From JABCPE02 sp963509715 (lineage in GTDB: Bacteria > Bacteroidota > Bacteroidia > Flavobacteriales > Weeksellaceae), in NCBI GenBank assembly GCA_963509715.1, contig CAUPCB010000004.1, positions 5,254 to 69,253 of the forward strand: a stretch of DNA of 64,000 bases. Reading direction: 5' to 3'. Positions within the stretch are counted from its first letter, which is position 1. Every line of letters starts with the position of its first letter. The notes below the pieces were generated by a model. It searched no databases and had not been told where the DNA came from. It was given only the letters and a program-made list of their open reading frames with translations. Made by a program: the position numbers and the translations under genes. Shown one piece after another: positions 16,107 through 24,943 of the stretch.

Positions 16107-17444
16107 CTAATTAACTAAGTCTAATCCTCCGAAATTCCCAGAACTCATCATCAGGTAAGCACCTTGGGTCTTGTCCAGCGTGTTCCAGTATTCGTGAAGA
16201 CTTTCGGCATTGGTAAAGACTTTTAGGTCTGGATTACCGAATTTTTCTTTAATCATTTCAGGAGAAATCGGCTCCATTCTCTTGATTTTCAAGGCTTCTT
16301 CCGAATAGAAAATCACTCCTGTATCCAGCCCGTCCATTGCTCCTTTATATTGTTCTAAAAATATGGGATTCAGCGAACTATAAGTATGAAGCTCTAAAAA
16401 TCCGTAAGTTTTTTCCTGCTTAAACTGCTCTTTGAAAGCAGCCACTGTTGCTTTTACCTTGGATGGCGCATGCGCAAAATCTTTATACAAAATTCCTCCA
16501 TCCTTTCTCTCCACTTTTTCTAATCGTTTGGAAGCACCTTTGAAACTCATTATCGCTTCATAAAACTCCTCTTCCATAATGCCAAGCTGCTGGCAGATAA
16601 GTTTTGCGCCTTCCATATTGAGCAAATTATGTTTTCCAAAAACAGAAAGTGGGATTTCGCCCATACTTGTTTTTAGATAAACTTTCCCTTCGCGAATGCT
16701 GTATTCAGGCGTTTTGTAAGGCAGTTTTCGGAAATATTTCTGGCTGTTTTCTACGATTTTTACCACTTCTTCGTCTTCCTCATTATACACTAAAACTCCG
16801 CCAGAAGTGATGCTTTCGGTAAATTTTCTAAACTGTTCTAAATAATCATCAAAAGTCTTAAAAACATTGATATGATCCCATGCAATACCGCTGATTAGGG
16901 CTATATTTGGATGATAATGCAGGAATTTAGGTTGTCTGTCATCAGCAGAAGAAAGATACTCATCGCCCTCCAAAATCATAAAGTCTGTATCCTCGGTGAT
17001 TTTCACCATACAATCAAACCCTTCCAGCTGGGCGCCCACCATGTAGTCTATTTCTTTATTATGAAAATTCAGCACATGCAGAATCATAGAAGTAATGGTA
17101 GTTTTCCCATGTGAACCAGCAATTACCACTCTGGTTTTTTCCTTGCTTTGTTCGTAGAGAAATTCGGGATACGAGTAGATTTTTAATCCCAATTCCTTGG
17201 CTCTTGCTAATTCTGGATTGTCTGCATGGGCGTGCATTCCCAAAATTACAGCATCTATATCCGCTGTGATTTTCTCTGGAAACCAGCCAAACTCCTTTGG
17301 AAGAATGCCTTTCTGCTCCAATCGTGTTTTTGAGGGTTCAAAAATGGCATCATCTGAGCCTGTAACCTCAAAACCTTTATTTTTCAGTGCGATAGCAAGA
17401 TTGTGCATGGCACTCCCTCCTATGGCGATAAAATGAACTTTCAT
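16107..17444 (-). CDS. mpl: UDP-N-acetylmuramate:L-alanyl-gamma-D-glutamyl-meso-diaminopimelate ligase
   Basis: Mur-ligase family enzyme that recycles the murein tripeptide onto UDP-MurNAc. The N-terminal Rossmann motif FIAIGGSAMHNLAIAL is typical of MurC/Mpl, and the ATP-binding loop GSHGKTTITSM is near residue 110. The length of 445 and the GAQLEGF segment fit Mpl; MurC proper would more likely sit in a dcw cluster, which is absent here. The gene is 9 bases after plsC. The possibility that it is MurC remains but is small. Confidence 0.85.
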   Translation of the reverse strand: MKVHFIAIGGSAMHNLAIALKNKGFEVTGSDDAIFEPSKTRLEQKGILPKEFGWFPEKITADIDAVILGMHAHADNPELARAKELGLKIYSYPEFLYEQSKEKTRVVIAGSHGKTTITSMILHVLNFHNKEIDYMVGAQLEGFDCMVKITEDTDFMILEGDEYLSSADDRQPKFLHYHPNIALISGIAWDHINVFKTFDDYLEQFRKFTESITSGGVLVYNEEDEEVVKIVENSQKYFRKLPYKTPEYSIREGKVYLKTSMGEIPLSVFGKHNLLNMEGAKLICQQLGIMEEEFYEAIMSFKGASKRLEKVERKDGGILYKDFAHAPSKVKATVAAFKEQFKQEKTYGFLELHTYSSLNPIFLEQYKGAMDGLDTGVIFYSEEALKIKRMEPISPEMIKEKFGNPDLKVFTNAESLHEYWNTLDKTQGAYLMMSSGNFGGLDLVN

Positions 17445-17453
17445 ATTTTTCTT

Positions 17454-18275
17454 TTATGCTTGTGATTTTTCTTCTTGTTTTTCTGCCTCCTCTTGTTTTT
17501 TTCGTTCCAGCTCTTGGTCGTATTCATGGAGGAGATTGTGTTTTGGTGTCTGCTCTATGGCATTCATGATTTTATCCAAAATCTGTTCAGCGCTTTCGTT
17601 GTCGTAGTCTATGTCAAGCGGTTTTTTAAACTCCATTGTCGGCTGCACGCCTGTCACTTTCAGTCTTAATCCTTTTTTGTCAAAAGCCCTACGGAAACCA
17701 TTGATTTTCACTGGAATTACTATCGCTCTCTGCTGAAGGACAAGTTTCGCTGTTCCCTTTCTCCCAGGAGCAAAAGCAGCCGTAGTTCCCTGCGGGAAAG
17801 ACACCACCCAACCGTTGTCCAGCGCTTTTAGGATGTTTTCTACTTCGGACATATCTACTTTTCTATTTACATTCTGCCCGTTGGCACGCCAAGTTCTTTT
17901 CACGGTAACAGCACCTACCAGCTTAAAAATTCTCGTAAGAAGCCCTTTATTCATGGTTTCTTCCGCCGCCACATAGTAGAAATCTACTTTAGGATTGAGG
18001 ATGTAAATAGGATTAGCAATTGTATTGATAAAGCCGTTATTTACTGCACAAAAGACATGATACATCGCTGCCACATCCGCAAAATAAGTCTGGTGATTGG
18101 AAACGAAAAGCACATTGGTCTTTGGTAAATCCACCAAATGCTCTGTTCCTGTGATTTTCAGTTTATTAAAACCATTGAACCTTCGGTAAGAAACCAGCCC
18201 AAAGATAAACACCACCAATCTTTTCAAAATATACCAGTTGCCAAAGGCATCTGTAAATATGTTTTTCTTTCCCAT
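17454..18275 (-). CDS. 1-acyl-sn-glycerol-3-phosphate acyltransferase family protein
   Basis: PlsC-type acyltransferase of phospholipid synthesis. The catalytic motif NHQTYFAD (H-x4-D) is near residue 60, and the substrate-binding motif FPQGTTAAFAPGRKGTAK is near residue 160. It has an N-terminal hydrophobic segment and a charged coiled C-terminus (KQEEAEKQEEKSQ). At 273 residues it is the upstream gene of the plsC-mpl-DUF4290-murA run. A role with ornithine- or other aminolipids cannot be excluded. Confidence 0.85.
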   Translation of the reverse strand: MGKKNIFTDAFGNWYILKRLVVFIFGLVSYRRFNGFNKLKITGTEHLVDLPKTNVLFVSNHQTYFADVAAMYHVFCAVNNGFINTIANPIYILNPKVDFYYVAAEETMNKGLLTRIFKLVGAVTVKRTWRANGQNVNRKVDMSEVENILKALDNGWVVSFPQGTTAAFAPGRKGTAKLVLQQRAIVIPVKINGFRRAFDKKGLRLKVTGVQPTMEFKKPLDIDYDNESAEQILDKIMNAIEQTPKHNLLHEYDQELERKKQEEAEKQEEKSQA

Positions 18276-18335
18276 TTTTTGATTTTAAAAACGAAATATA
18301 AAGCCCCAAATTTAAGGATTTTTCCCTTGCCGAAG

Positions 18336-18578
18336 TTAATTCAGCATTATTTTTTCAGCATATTTTTCTGTAAAAAGCTTTTTGTCCTCCTGCATTTTTT
18401 CCAAAGTCGCAGGCAGGCGGTAACCAAAAAGGAACTTTCCTTCCTCATCTAGAAAGAGAATTTCCTTTTCCTCGCCATCTATCATCTGGGCGAAAATATC
18501 CCACATAGACTGGTCTTTCAGCTTTAATAATTCAAAAAACTCCTTGGCTTGGATATGTATAGTTTTCATAAATTTCAA
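18336..18578 (-). CDS. Small protein of unknown function
   Basis: An 80-residue cytoplasmic protein, or 77 residues if the in-frame ATG at 18569 is used (MKTIHIQAKEFFELLKLKDQ...). It has mixed alpha/beta predicted character with a LFLDEEGKFLFGYR beta stretch and a charged tail. Not recognised. It lies alone between plsC and the divergent rel gene. The coding call rests on length, a clean start and absence of any competing frame, so is moderate. Confidence 0.55.
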   Translation of the reverse strand: MKFMKTIHIQAKEFFELLKLKDQSMWDIFAQMIDGEEKEILFLDEEGKFLFGYRLPATLEKMQEDKKLFTEKYAEKIMLN

Positions 18579-18641
18579 AATATTTAGAACTTACAAAAAT
18601 ATAAAAAAGAGAGGATATTTGTAATGTTTAATATTTTTTAT

Positions 18642-18649
18642 TACTTTCG
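18642..18649 (+). promoter_or_regulatory. Predicted -7 promoter element for rel
   Basis: TACTTTCG, one mismatch from TAnnTTTG, with a TTTG at 18618-18621 20 bases upstream as the -33 box. The rel start follows 24 bases later. Confidence 0.5.
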
Positions 18650-18672
18650 TAATATCCTAAAATTTCTCAAAG

Positions 18673-20871
18673 ATGAGCACCGAAGAACAACAAGAGCGAA
18701 TAGAAATCCTCAAAAGATACGATGACCTAATCCACCACACCTACCGAAAGCTGAATGAGGAACAGCTGGAACTCATCAAAAAGGCTTTTGATGTAGCTTG
18801 GGATGCCCACAAAGACCAGCGCCGAAAGACTGGAGAACCCTACATTTTCCATCCCATAGCGGTGGCAAAAATCGTGGCTGAGGAAATAGGTCTAGGTGCT
18901 ACCAGCATCGCGGCAGCGCTGCTTCATGATGTGATAGAAGACAGCGACTACACCTATGAAGACATAGAAAAACTTTTCGGAAAGAAAATCGCTGATGTAG
19001 TAAATGGACTCACCAAAATTTCTGTGATGAATAACCAAAACATCTCTGTGCAGTCCGAAAACTACCGAAAACTCCTGCTCACTCTATCAGATGATTTTAG
19101 GGTAATTCTGATCAAAATAGCTGACCGACTTCACAACATGAGAACACTGGACAGCATGCGCCCAGACAAACAGAAAAAAATAGCCTCTGAGACCGTATAT
19201 ATCTACGCTCCTATGGCTCACAGGCTGGGACTTTACAACATAAAATCTGAATTAGAGGATTTGTCCCTAAAATACAACATGCCCGAAATCTACAACGAGA
19301 TTTCTGAAAAACTCATCGTAGCCAAAGAACATCGTGAAAGCTATGTACAGGAATTTATAGAGCATGTTTCTGAAAAACTGAAAGAAGAAAAACTCAATTT
19401 TAAGATTAAAGGAAGGGCGAAATCCATCAGCTCTATTTATAGAAAAATGCTGAAACAGAACATTCCTTTTGAGGAAGTTTATGACAACTACGCCATCCGT
19501 GTCATCTACAAATCAGACTTTAAGAATGAAAAATTCCTCGCTTGGAAAATTTATTCCATCATTACTGACCTCTATCACAGCAATCCTGCACGAATGCGGG
19601 ACTGGATTACCCAGCCGAGAAGTACAGGCTATGAAAGTCTTCATTTGACTATCCTAGGGCCTGACAACAAGTGGGTGGAAGTGCAAATCCGAAGCGAGCG
19701 AATGGATGAAATCGCAGAAAAAGGTGTCGCTGCCCATTATAAATACAAAGAAGGTTTCAGCCAAAACTCTGATGATAAAAACTTTGAACAATGGGTAGTT
19801 CAGATTCGGGAAGTTTTGGACAACCAGCAATCGCTCTCCACCACGGAGCTTTTGGATAGCATTAAGCTAAATCTCTACTCCAAAGAAGTTTTTATTTTTA
19901 CACCAAAAGGAGATGTCAAAATCCTTCCAAAAGGTGCAACAGCACTGGATTTTGCTTTCATGGTGCATTCTGAACTGGGAATGAAGTGCAGCGGTGCCAA
20001 AATCAACGGCAAACTGCAGCCGATAAGTTATGTCCTGAAAAATGGCGACCAGATAGACATCATCTCCTCGCCCAACCAAAAACCGAAAAAAGATTGGCTG
20101 GATTTTGTAGTAACTGCCAAGGCTCGTTCTAAAATTAAGGCGGTTTTAAACTCGGAAAAAAACCAAAAAGTAGCCGAAGGAAAAGAAATTTTCCAAAGAA
20201 AACTGAGACACGCCAAAATCAACTTTACGGAAGAGGAACTCAATAATATTCAGAAATATTTTAACCTAAAAACCTCGCAGGATTTATTCCTGAAATTCTA
20301 TGAGGGAACGCTGGACACTTCCAATTTAAAGGAATATCTGGACAGCAAAAAAAGTTTCTTCGGAAGCCTTTTACAGCGGTTCCGAAAGGATAAAACCGAA
20401 TTTGTAGAAACACCAAAGTCAGATTTAGACCTTATTGTTTTTGGGCGAAATGAGGAAAAATTGTCCTATTCTTTTGCAAAATGTTGCACGGTAATCCCTG
20501 GCGATAAGATTTTTGGGTTTTTAACAATAAATGATGGGATTAAAGTGCATAATGAAAACTGTCCCAATGCCATAAACCTCCGTGCAAACTATGACTATCG
20601 TGTGATGCTGGCAAAATGGGTGAACTCTGAAAGGTTCATCAATAACATCAAAATAGAACTCCAAGGAATGGACAGAATGGGAATAATAAATGATGTAGCA
20701 TCCATTATCTCTAATAATATGCACATCGACATGAAAGGAATCTCAATCAACTCCATTGATGGAATTTTCATCGGAACCATCTCATTAGAAGTTAAAAACA
20801 AAAACCAGTTGGATGATTTATTGAAACAACTAGCACAGATAGAAGGAATAAAAAAAGTAAAAAGATTATAA
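18673..20871 (+). CDS. rel: Bifunctional (p)ppGpp synthetase/hydrolase
   Basis: Rel/SpoT-family enzyme of the stringent response. Residues 50-180 are the HD hydrolase (HPIAVAKIV, LLHDVIED, the R-x-DRLHNMRT segment). Residues about 235-370 are the synthetase, with GRAKSISSIYRKM and a YDNYAIRVIY segment; TGYESLHLTI is the GTP-contact motif. A TGS domain (VFIFTPKGDVKILPKGATALDFAFMVH) and a C-terminal ACT domain follow. Hydrolase and synthetase motifs both look intact, so it is probably bifunctional. Length 732, transcribed alone and ended by a terminator. Confidence 0.95.
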   Translation: MSTEEQQERIEILKRYDDLIHHTYRKLNEEQLELIKKAFDVAWDAHKDQRRKTGEPYIFHPIAVAKIVAEEIGLGATSIAAALLHDVIEDSDYTYEDIEKLFGKKIADVVNGLTKISVMNNQNISVQSENYRKLLLTLSDDFRVILIKIADRLHNMRTLDSMRPDKQKKIASETVYIYAPMAHRLGLYNIKSELEDLSLKYNMPEIYNEISEKLIVAKEHRESYVQEFIEHVSEKLKEEKLNFKIKGRAKSISSIYRKMLKQNIPFEEVYDNYAIRVIYKSDFKNEKFLAWKIYSIITDLYHSNPARMRDWITQPRSTGYESLHLTILGPDNKWVEVQIRSERMDEIAEKGVAAHYKYKEGFSQNSDDKNFEQWVVQIREVLDNQQSLSTTELLDSIKLNLYSKEVFIFTPKGDVKILPKGATALDFAFMVHSELGMKCSGAKINGKLQPISYVLKNGDQIDIISSPNQKPKKDWLDFVVTAKARSKIKAVLNSEKNQKVAEGKEIFQRKLRHAKINFTEEELNNIQKYFNLKTSQDLFLKFYEGTLDTSNLKEYLDSKKSFFGSLLQRFRKDKTEFVETPKSDLDLIVFGRNEEKLSYSFAKCCTVIPGDKIFGFLTINDGIKVHNENCPNAINLRANYDYRVMLAKWVNSERFINNIKIELQGMDRMGIINDVASIISNNMHIDMKGISINSIDGIFIGTISLEVKNKNQLDDLLKQLAQIEGIKKVKRL

Positions 20872-20873
20872 AA

Positions 20874-20896
20874 AAACGCCCTTTTTTAGGGCGTTT
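20874..20896. terminator. Intrinsic terminator of rel
   Basis: AAACGCCCT / AGGGCGTTT stem around a T-rich loop, A tract before and TTT after; lies between two convergent genes and could work for both. Confidence 0.75.
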
Positions 20897-20902
20897 ATAT
20901 TT

Positions 20903-21532
20903 TTATTTCTTTGCTCCGTAAGGCATTTTCTTACTTGCATTTCTCAGAAGGTTTTCTACAATATCGCTATGACTGCTTCTCCACCCACCTGAATATTTAT
21001 TACTGTAATTCCAAAATATTTTATCAGTATTTCTGTCATAAATATTCATATCTGCGGTGATTTCATTCGTTGTTCCCTCATAATCAAGCAAAACAGAAGC
21101 CGCCACTGCCACTCCCTGCGGCATAGGTTTAGTCAATACATAATTAGAACTTACAACAGCATCTACTCCTAGAATAGCGCATATTTCGCTCTTTGTCAGT
21201 TCTTTTTCAGGGTATCCTGCTCTTTTTAGTTTTGTGTTGGTCGTTTCTATATCTTGTATTTCTTGGCTCACATTATTCTGAGAAAATCTCTTCAAAAACC
21301 AAGCATACATTTCCTTCTGAAAATTAGCCGATTCCTGCTCCTTAGACTGGTCAAAACGCCCTGTATATTTACCTTCAAGCATAGAAACTTTAGGCGGCAA
21401 AATGGCTATTTTCTTCTGACTGGATGTTACTGCCAATAGGTCATTAGAATTATAAACTTTTGCTCCGCTACATGACATAAAAAGCATCAACAAAACTCCC
21501 AATATGGAAGTACCTTTAATAAATGTTCTCAT
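20903..21532 (-). CDS. Predicted lipoprotein of unknown function
   Basis: Lipoprotein signal ending MSC with lipidated Cys21. The mature part begins with IAILPP, a segment seen in CsgG/GNA1162-type outer-membrane lipoproteins, and continues with DAVVSSNYVLTKPMPQG and ANMNIYDRNTDKIFW-like strands. This resemblance is weak and may be structural only. Length 209. It is convergent with rel and divergent from nhaA, with its own promoter. Confidence 0.65.
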   Translation of the reverse strand: MRTFIKGTSILGVLLMLFMSCSGAKVYNSNDLLAVTSSQKKIAILPPKVSMLEGKYTGRFDQSKEQESANFQKEMYAWFLKRFSQNNVSQEIQDIETTNTKLKRAGYPEKELTKSEICAILGVDAVVSSNYVLTKPMPQGVAVAASVLLDYEGTTNEITADMNIYDRNTDKIFWNYSNKYSGGWRSSHSDIVENLLRNASKKMPYGAKK

Positions 21533-21556
21533 AACTAAAAATATTATTATTTCCTA

Positions 21557-21564
21557 CAAATTTA
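21557..21564 (-). promoter_or_regulatory. Predicted -7 promoter element for the lipoprotein gene
   Basis: Reads TAAATTTG on the minus strand, exact TAnnTTTG match, 24 bases before the start. Confidence 0.5.
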
Positions 21565-21608
21565 CCATTATTTGAGGATTTTTCAAAATGAATAATCATG
21601 ATTTTTGT

Positions 21609-21616
21609 TATATTTG
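21609..21616 (+). promoter_or_regulatory. Predicted -7 promoter element for nhaA
   Basis: TATATTTG, exact TAnnTTTG match, 35 bases before the nhaA start and divergent from the element at 21557-21564. Confidence 0.5.
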
Positions 21617-21651
21617 TAACTCTTAAAGTTCAATTTTAAAAATAATTAAAA

Positions 21652-22806
21652 ATGCGTATAACAAAATTTTTTAAAGAATTTTTCTCAAACAGCCAGTCCT
21701 CAGGGGTTTTATTGGTTTTATGTGTTACCATTTCTCTGATGATAGCCAACTGTGAGGCAGCAACTGGATTTCAGGCTGTTTTGGATAAAATGATAGGTCT
21801 ATATTCTGTAAGTATGTGGATAAATGACGGTCTGATGGCGGTTTTCTTCCTTTTAGTAGGTTTAGAAATAAAACGAGAACTTCTCAAAGGCGAACTTTCT
21901 AACTTCAAAAACGCCTCGCTTCCTATTTTCGCGGCGATTGGCGGAATGATAGTTCCAGCGATTATTTTTACTATTTTCAATCATGGTACGGAATACAGCA
22001 ATGGCTGGGCTATTCCTATGGCTACGGATATCGCCTTTTCGCTGGCTATTGTTTCTATGCTGGGAAAAAGCGTCCCTTCTGCGATAAAAGTATTTTTGGC
22101 TGCTTTAGCGATTGTGGATGACTTAGGAGCGATTGTAGTAATTGCGATTTTCTATACAGACGAAATTCATTGGAATTACCTTGCTTACAGCGGTTTAGTC
22201 ATCATTTTACTTGCAGCATTAAATTATTTTAAAGTTAAAAAGCATATTTTTTATCTAATTCCAGGGGCATTTTTATGGTATTTCATGCACCATTCTGGTA
22301 TTCATGCTACCATAGCAGGAGTTATTTTAGCATTTACTATTCCTGCTAATTCAGAAAACGAATCAGAACCTTCTCCATTAGAGAAGTTAGAACATACTTT
22401 ACACCTTCCTGTGAGCTATGCTATCATGCCGATTTTCGCGCTTGCAAATACCAATATCACTTTTAAAAGTGGCATGGTAGACGGGCTGTTTTCAAACTTT
22501 GGATATGGAATAGTATTGGGTCTTATTTTAGGAAAACTTATTGGGATTAACCTATTCTCTTTCATCGCTATAAAACTGAAAATCAGCAGCCTTCCTGACC
22601 GAAGCCGATGGATTCACATGGCAGGAGCTGGACTTTTGGCGGGGATAGGTTTTACGATGTCTATTTTCATCGCACTGCTTTCTTTTAAAGACAGCCAAGA
22701 GCTGCAGGATTCAGCCAAATTTGCCATCCTTACAGCCTCTATACTAGCGGGTAGTTTAGGATATTTACTTCTAAAAAACACAGCTAAAAACGATAATTCT
22801 ATTTAA
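21652..22806 (+). CDS. nhaA: Na+/H+ antiporter NhaA
   Basis: Inner-membrane electrogenic sodium/proton antiporter for pH and salt balance. 384 residues with about 12 membrane segments. The twin Asp ion-binding site is in ALAIVDDLGAIVVIA near residue 160, and VAMATDIAFS-type helix IV (IPMATDIAFSLAIV) is near 118. Standalone gene with its own promoter and a shared terminator. No link to neighbours. Confidence 0.95.
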   Translation: MRITKFFKEFFSNSQSSGVLLVLCVTISLMIANCEAATGFQAVLDKMIGLYSVSMWINDGLMAVFFLLVGLEIKRELLKGELSNFKNASLPIFAAIGGMIVPAIIFTIFNHGTEYSNGWAIPMATDIAFSLAIVSMLGKSVPSAIKVFLAALAIVDDLGAIVVIAIFYTDEIHWNYLAYSGLVIILLAALNYFKVKKHIFYLIPGAFLWYFMHHSGIHATIAGVILAFTIPANSENESEPSPLEKLEHTLHLPVSYAIMPIFALANTNITFKSGMVDGLFSNFGYGIVLGLILGKLIGINLFSFIAIKLKISSLPDRSRWIHMAGAGLLAGIGFTMSIFIALLSFKDSQELQDSAKFAILTASILAGSLGYLLLKNTAKNDNSI

Positions 22807-22821
22807 TTTTTAAAAGAAATA

Positions 22822-22854
22822 AAAAGAGCAGCTAAAAATTTTAGCTGCTCTTTT
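22822..22854. terminator. Bidirectional intrinsic terminator
   Basis: A 16-base perfect stem AAAAGAGCAGCTAAAA / TTTTAGCTGCTCTTTT with a one-base loop centre, between convergent nhaA and the YihY gene. Confidence 0.8.
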
Positions 22855-22870
22855 ATTTATAATATTTAAA

Positions 22871-23818
22871 CTATATCTGAAAATCTATTTTTTCGTCTTG
22901 AACACTGCTATTTTTCTGCTTGTTAGAATCGTGTATTCGTTTTATAGCTAAATTCAACTCATTTCCAAACATTATCAGCACCACATTCACATCCACCCAA
23001 ATCATCAATAAAATCATAGAACCTACAGAGCCATAAAGGACATTATACCTCGCTATTTCACTAACATAAAATGCAAAAACATAAGTAACCACCATAAACA
23101 AAACCGTGGTAAGAATAGCCCCTGGTATAGATTGTTTAAACCTTGTAATTTCCACAGAACCAACCCAATACAAAAGCGACAGTGCCAGACAATAAACCAA
23201 AGGAAAGGAAAAGTATCCGATAATTATCGTTAAATTAGAAAAAAACCAATTACTCGGATATTCGGGCATCAGTAATTTAAAAACGACTTCGGCGTAATAA
23301 ATTCCCAAAAGACACATCACGATAGCCACTGTAAAACTTGCCGTAATTAAAAACGCCAGCAAATACTCCCTAATCATCCCTCTCTGCGTATCCGTATCAT
23401 GGTTAAAGCCATTGATAAGGGCATAAGTCCCATTCGTAGCAAAAATAAGCACCAAAGCAATGGTAAACAAGCTCATCTGCGCAATATTTGGCATGATGTT
23501 TTGTTCAATATACCCTGTCACATCTTCCAGCATATGGTCTGGCAGGATACGAGGCATCAGTTCATTAAAAATATAATGATAAAGCTCCTCATAATGAGGC
23601 AAGTATGGTAAAACCGAAAGAATAAACAAAATAAGTGGAAAAAGACTTAAAAAAAAGCCCCAAGAAACGCTAGATGCCCGTCTGATAATCTGTTTCTGAA
23701 ATATTCCTCCCACATAAATTTCTAAAAGCCCCCAAAGAGAAATATCCAGCACTGGTAAATGAATTCCATCTAAAAAACTGTGGATTTTCTGAAATATTTT
23801 GAACTTTTTTATCTCCAT
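22871..23818 (-). CDS. YihY/BrkB-family membrane protein
   Basis: Inner-membrane protein of the YihY/virulence factor BrkB family, six hydrophobic segments. The RRASSVSWGFFLSLFPLILFILSVLPYL start of the family is present (in parts), as is GAILTTVLFMVVTY and VLYGSVGSMILLMIWVDVNVVLIMFGNELN-type end. The start is taken at the ATG at 23818 (MEIKKFKIF); an upstream in-frame ATG at 23857 would overlap the rlmH promoter. Often misnamed ribonuclease BN; transport or envelope role unknown. Divergent from rlmH with about 40 bases between. Confidence 0.85.
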   Translation of the reverse strand: MEIKKFKIFQKIHSFLDGIHLPVLDISLWGLLEIYVGGIFQKQIIRRASSVSWGFFLSLFPLILFILSVLPYLPHYEELYHYIFNELMPRILPDHMLEDVTGYIEQNIMPNIAQMSLFTIALVLIFATNGTYALINGFNHDTDTQRGMIREYLLAFLITASFTVAIVMCLLGIYYAEVVFKLLMPEYPSNWFFSNLTIIIGYFSFPLVYCLALSLLYWVGSVEITRFKQSIPGAILTTVLFMVVTYVFAFYVSEIARYNVLYGSVGSMILLMIWVDVNVVLIMFGNELNLAIKRIHDSNKQKNSSVQDEKIDFQI

Positions 23819-23824
23819 TTTATT

Positions 23825-23832
23825 TACATTTG
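23825..23832 (+). promoter_or_regulatory. Predicted -7 promoter element for rlmH
   Basis: TACATTTG followed by C, exact TAnnTTTG, with TTTTG at 23797-23801 as a possible -33 box 23 bases upstream; 26 bases before the rlmH start. The -33 box would lie inside the divergent YihY gene. Confidence 0.55.
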
Positions 23833-23857
23833 CAGACCGCAAATATACAGAAACCAT

Positions 23858-24331
23858 ATGAAATTCAATCTCATTTGTATAGGAAAAACCGATGACCGCG
23901 AGATTACAAACCTTATTTCCAATTATTTACCACGCATTCCGAAACATTGGAATTTTGAAATTATAGAAATTCCCGATGTGAAAAACGCAAAAAATCTATC
24001 ACCAGATTTACTGAAAAAAGAGGAAGCGAAATTGTTTCTAAACCAAATTGACAATGCAGATTTGGTCATTCTTTTAGATGAAAGAGGGAAAGAATTTACG
24101 AGCCGACAGTTTTCAGAAAAAATAGATTTTTGGCTCGGTTCATCAGTCAAAAAAGTGAACTTCCTTATCGGCGGCGCCTATGGTTTTTCTGATGAAATAT
24201 ACCAAAGAGCCAATGAGAAAATTTCTCTCTCAAAAATGACTTTCACACACCAGATGATTCGGTTGTTTTTCGTTGAGCAAATCTATCGTGCTTCTACTAT
24301 TTTACAGGGAAAACCCTATCATAATGATTAA
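23858..24331 (+). CDS. rlmH: 23S rRNA pseudouridine-1915 N3-methyltransferase
   Basis: SPOUT-class enzyme modifying helix 69 of 23S rRNA. The start MKFNLICIGKTDDREI and the C-terminal LSKMTFTHQMIRLFFVEQIYRA, FLIGGAYGFSDE and GKPYHND elements are characteristic. 157 residues, the standard RlmH length. An in-frame ATG at 23780 would add 26 unrelated residues and lie upstream of the promoter, so 23858 is chosen. Transcribed alone. Confidence 0.94.
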   Translation: MKFNLICIGKTDDREITNLISNYLPRIPKHWNFEIIEIPDVKNAKNLSPDLLKKEEAKLFLNQIDNADLVILLDERGKEFTSRQFSEKIDFWLGSSVKKVNFLIGGAYGFSDEIYQRANEKISLSKMTFTHQMIRLFFVEQIYRASTILQGKPYHND

Positions 24332-24337
24332 CTTATT

Positions 24338-24664
24338 TTATAAATTCCAATAACTCCATTTCGTTTTCACAGCCATAGGATTTTCCCTGCTCAATTTACT
24401 ATAAAATTCTTTGAAATTTTTATTCCAAATAGTGTAATTATTAGCAAATCGAAATATGGCTTCCGCGCCTTCTATTCCTACACTAATTTGCCATATTCTT
24501 ATTTTATTGATACTCATAGATGTCTTTTTAAGTTCGGCTATTTGAGTAAAAGGAACTTTTACTGCCTTTCTATTTTTAGCAATAATATATAAATTATTAT
24601 CATCAAAATAAAAACTTTCATCACTAATAAATCTACCTTCCAATCCAAAAAGAAAAGGTCTCAA
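24338..24664 (-). CDS. C-terminal part of a frameshifted small membrane protein gene
   Basis: Encodes a soluble PH-like segment (FISDESFYFDDNNLYIIAKNR, VPFTQIAELKKT, FRFANNYTIWNKNFKEF) but has no ATG; the only start is a TTG at 24664. The membrane-anchored N-terminal half is the gene at 24633-24893. Removing one A from the A8 run (T8 at 24670-24677 on the plus strand) would fuse them into one 184-residue protein. No family recognised. The combined architecture, two membrane helices then a PH-like domain, recurs in small Bacteroidota proteins. Confidence 0.6.
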   Translation of the reverse strand: MRPFLFGLEGRFISDESFYFDDNNLYIIAKNRKAVKVPFTQIAELKKTSMSINKIRIWQISVGIEGAEAIFRFANNYTIWNKNFKEFYSKLSRENPMAVKTKWSYWNL

Positions 24665-24893
24665 TGAGATTTTTTTTCAACTGAGCTATGTCTATGTCTT
24701 CCTGCAAATTATTAAACAGCATTTCATTATTCTTCTTCCAATCTCCATTATAATAATTAAAAAGTTCCCAAGTCATGTAAATAAAAAAACATATACTCAA
24801 AAACAGCATATAGAAAACATTGTTTTCCAGCCTAGATAGAATAAATATTCCTAAAATATACACTAAAAATACTACAGCTATTCTTCTTATCAT
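24633..24893 (-). CDS. N-terminal part of a frameshifted small membrane protein gene
   Basis: 86-residue frame with two hydrophobic segments (residues about 4-18 and 27-45) followed by YYNGDWKKNNEMLFNNLQEDIDIAQL, then a run of Lys codons at the A8 tract and an out-of-frame tail ending SFWIGR. The real continuation appears to be the reading frame at 24338-24664. It lies downstream of the OmpA gene but beyond that gene's terminator. Confidence 0.6.
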   Translation of the reverse strand: MIRRIAVVFLVYILGIFILSRLENNVFYMLFLSICFFIYMTWELFNYYNGDWKKNNEMLFNNLQEDIDIAQLKKNLIETFSFWIGR

Positions 24894-24912
24894 TTCTATT
24901 ATTTTGAAATAA

Positions 24913-24939
24913 AAAAGAGAGGTTTTTAACCTCTCTTTT
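24913..24939 (-). terminator. Intrinsic terminator of the OmpA-family gene
   Basis: AAAAGAGAGGTT / AACCTCTCTTTT, a perfect 12-base stem with a TTT loop and A/T runs outside, 4 bases beyond the OmpA stop. Could also act on the other strand. Confidence 0.78.
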
Positions 24940-24943
24940 CACT

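Noticed and set aside
23780..23857. N-terminal extension of RlmH from an upstream ATG
   Set aside because: RlmH is normally about 157 residues and starts MKF-type; the added 26 residues include the divergent gene and promoter sequence.
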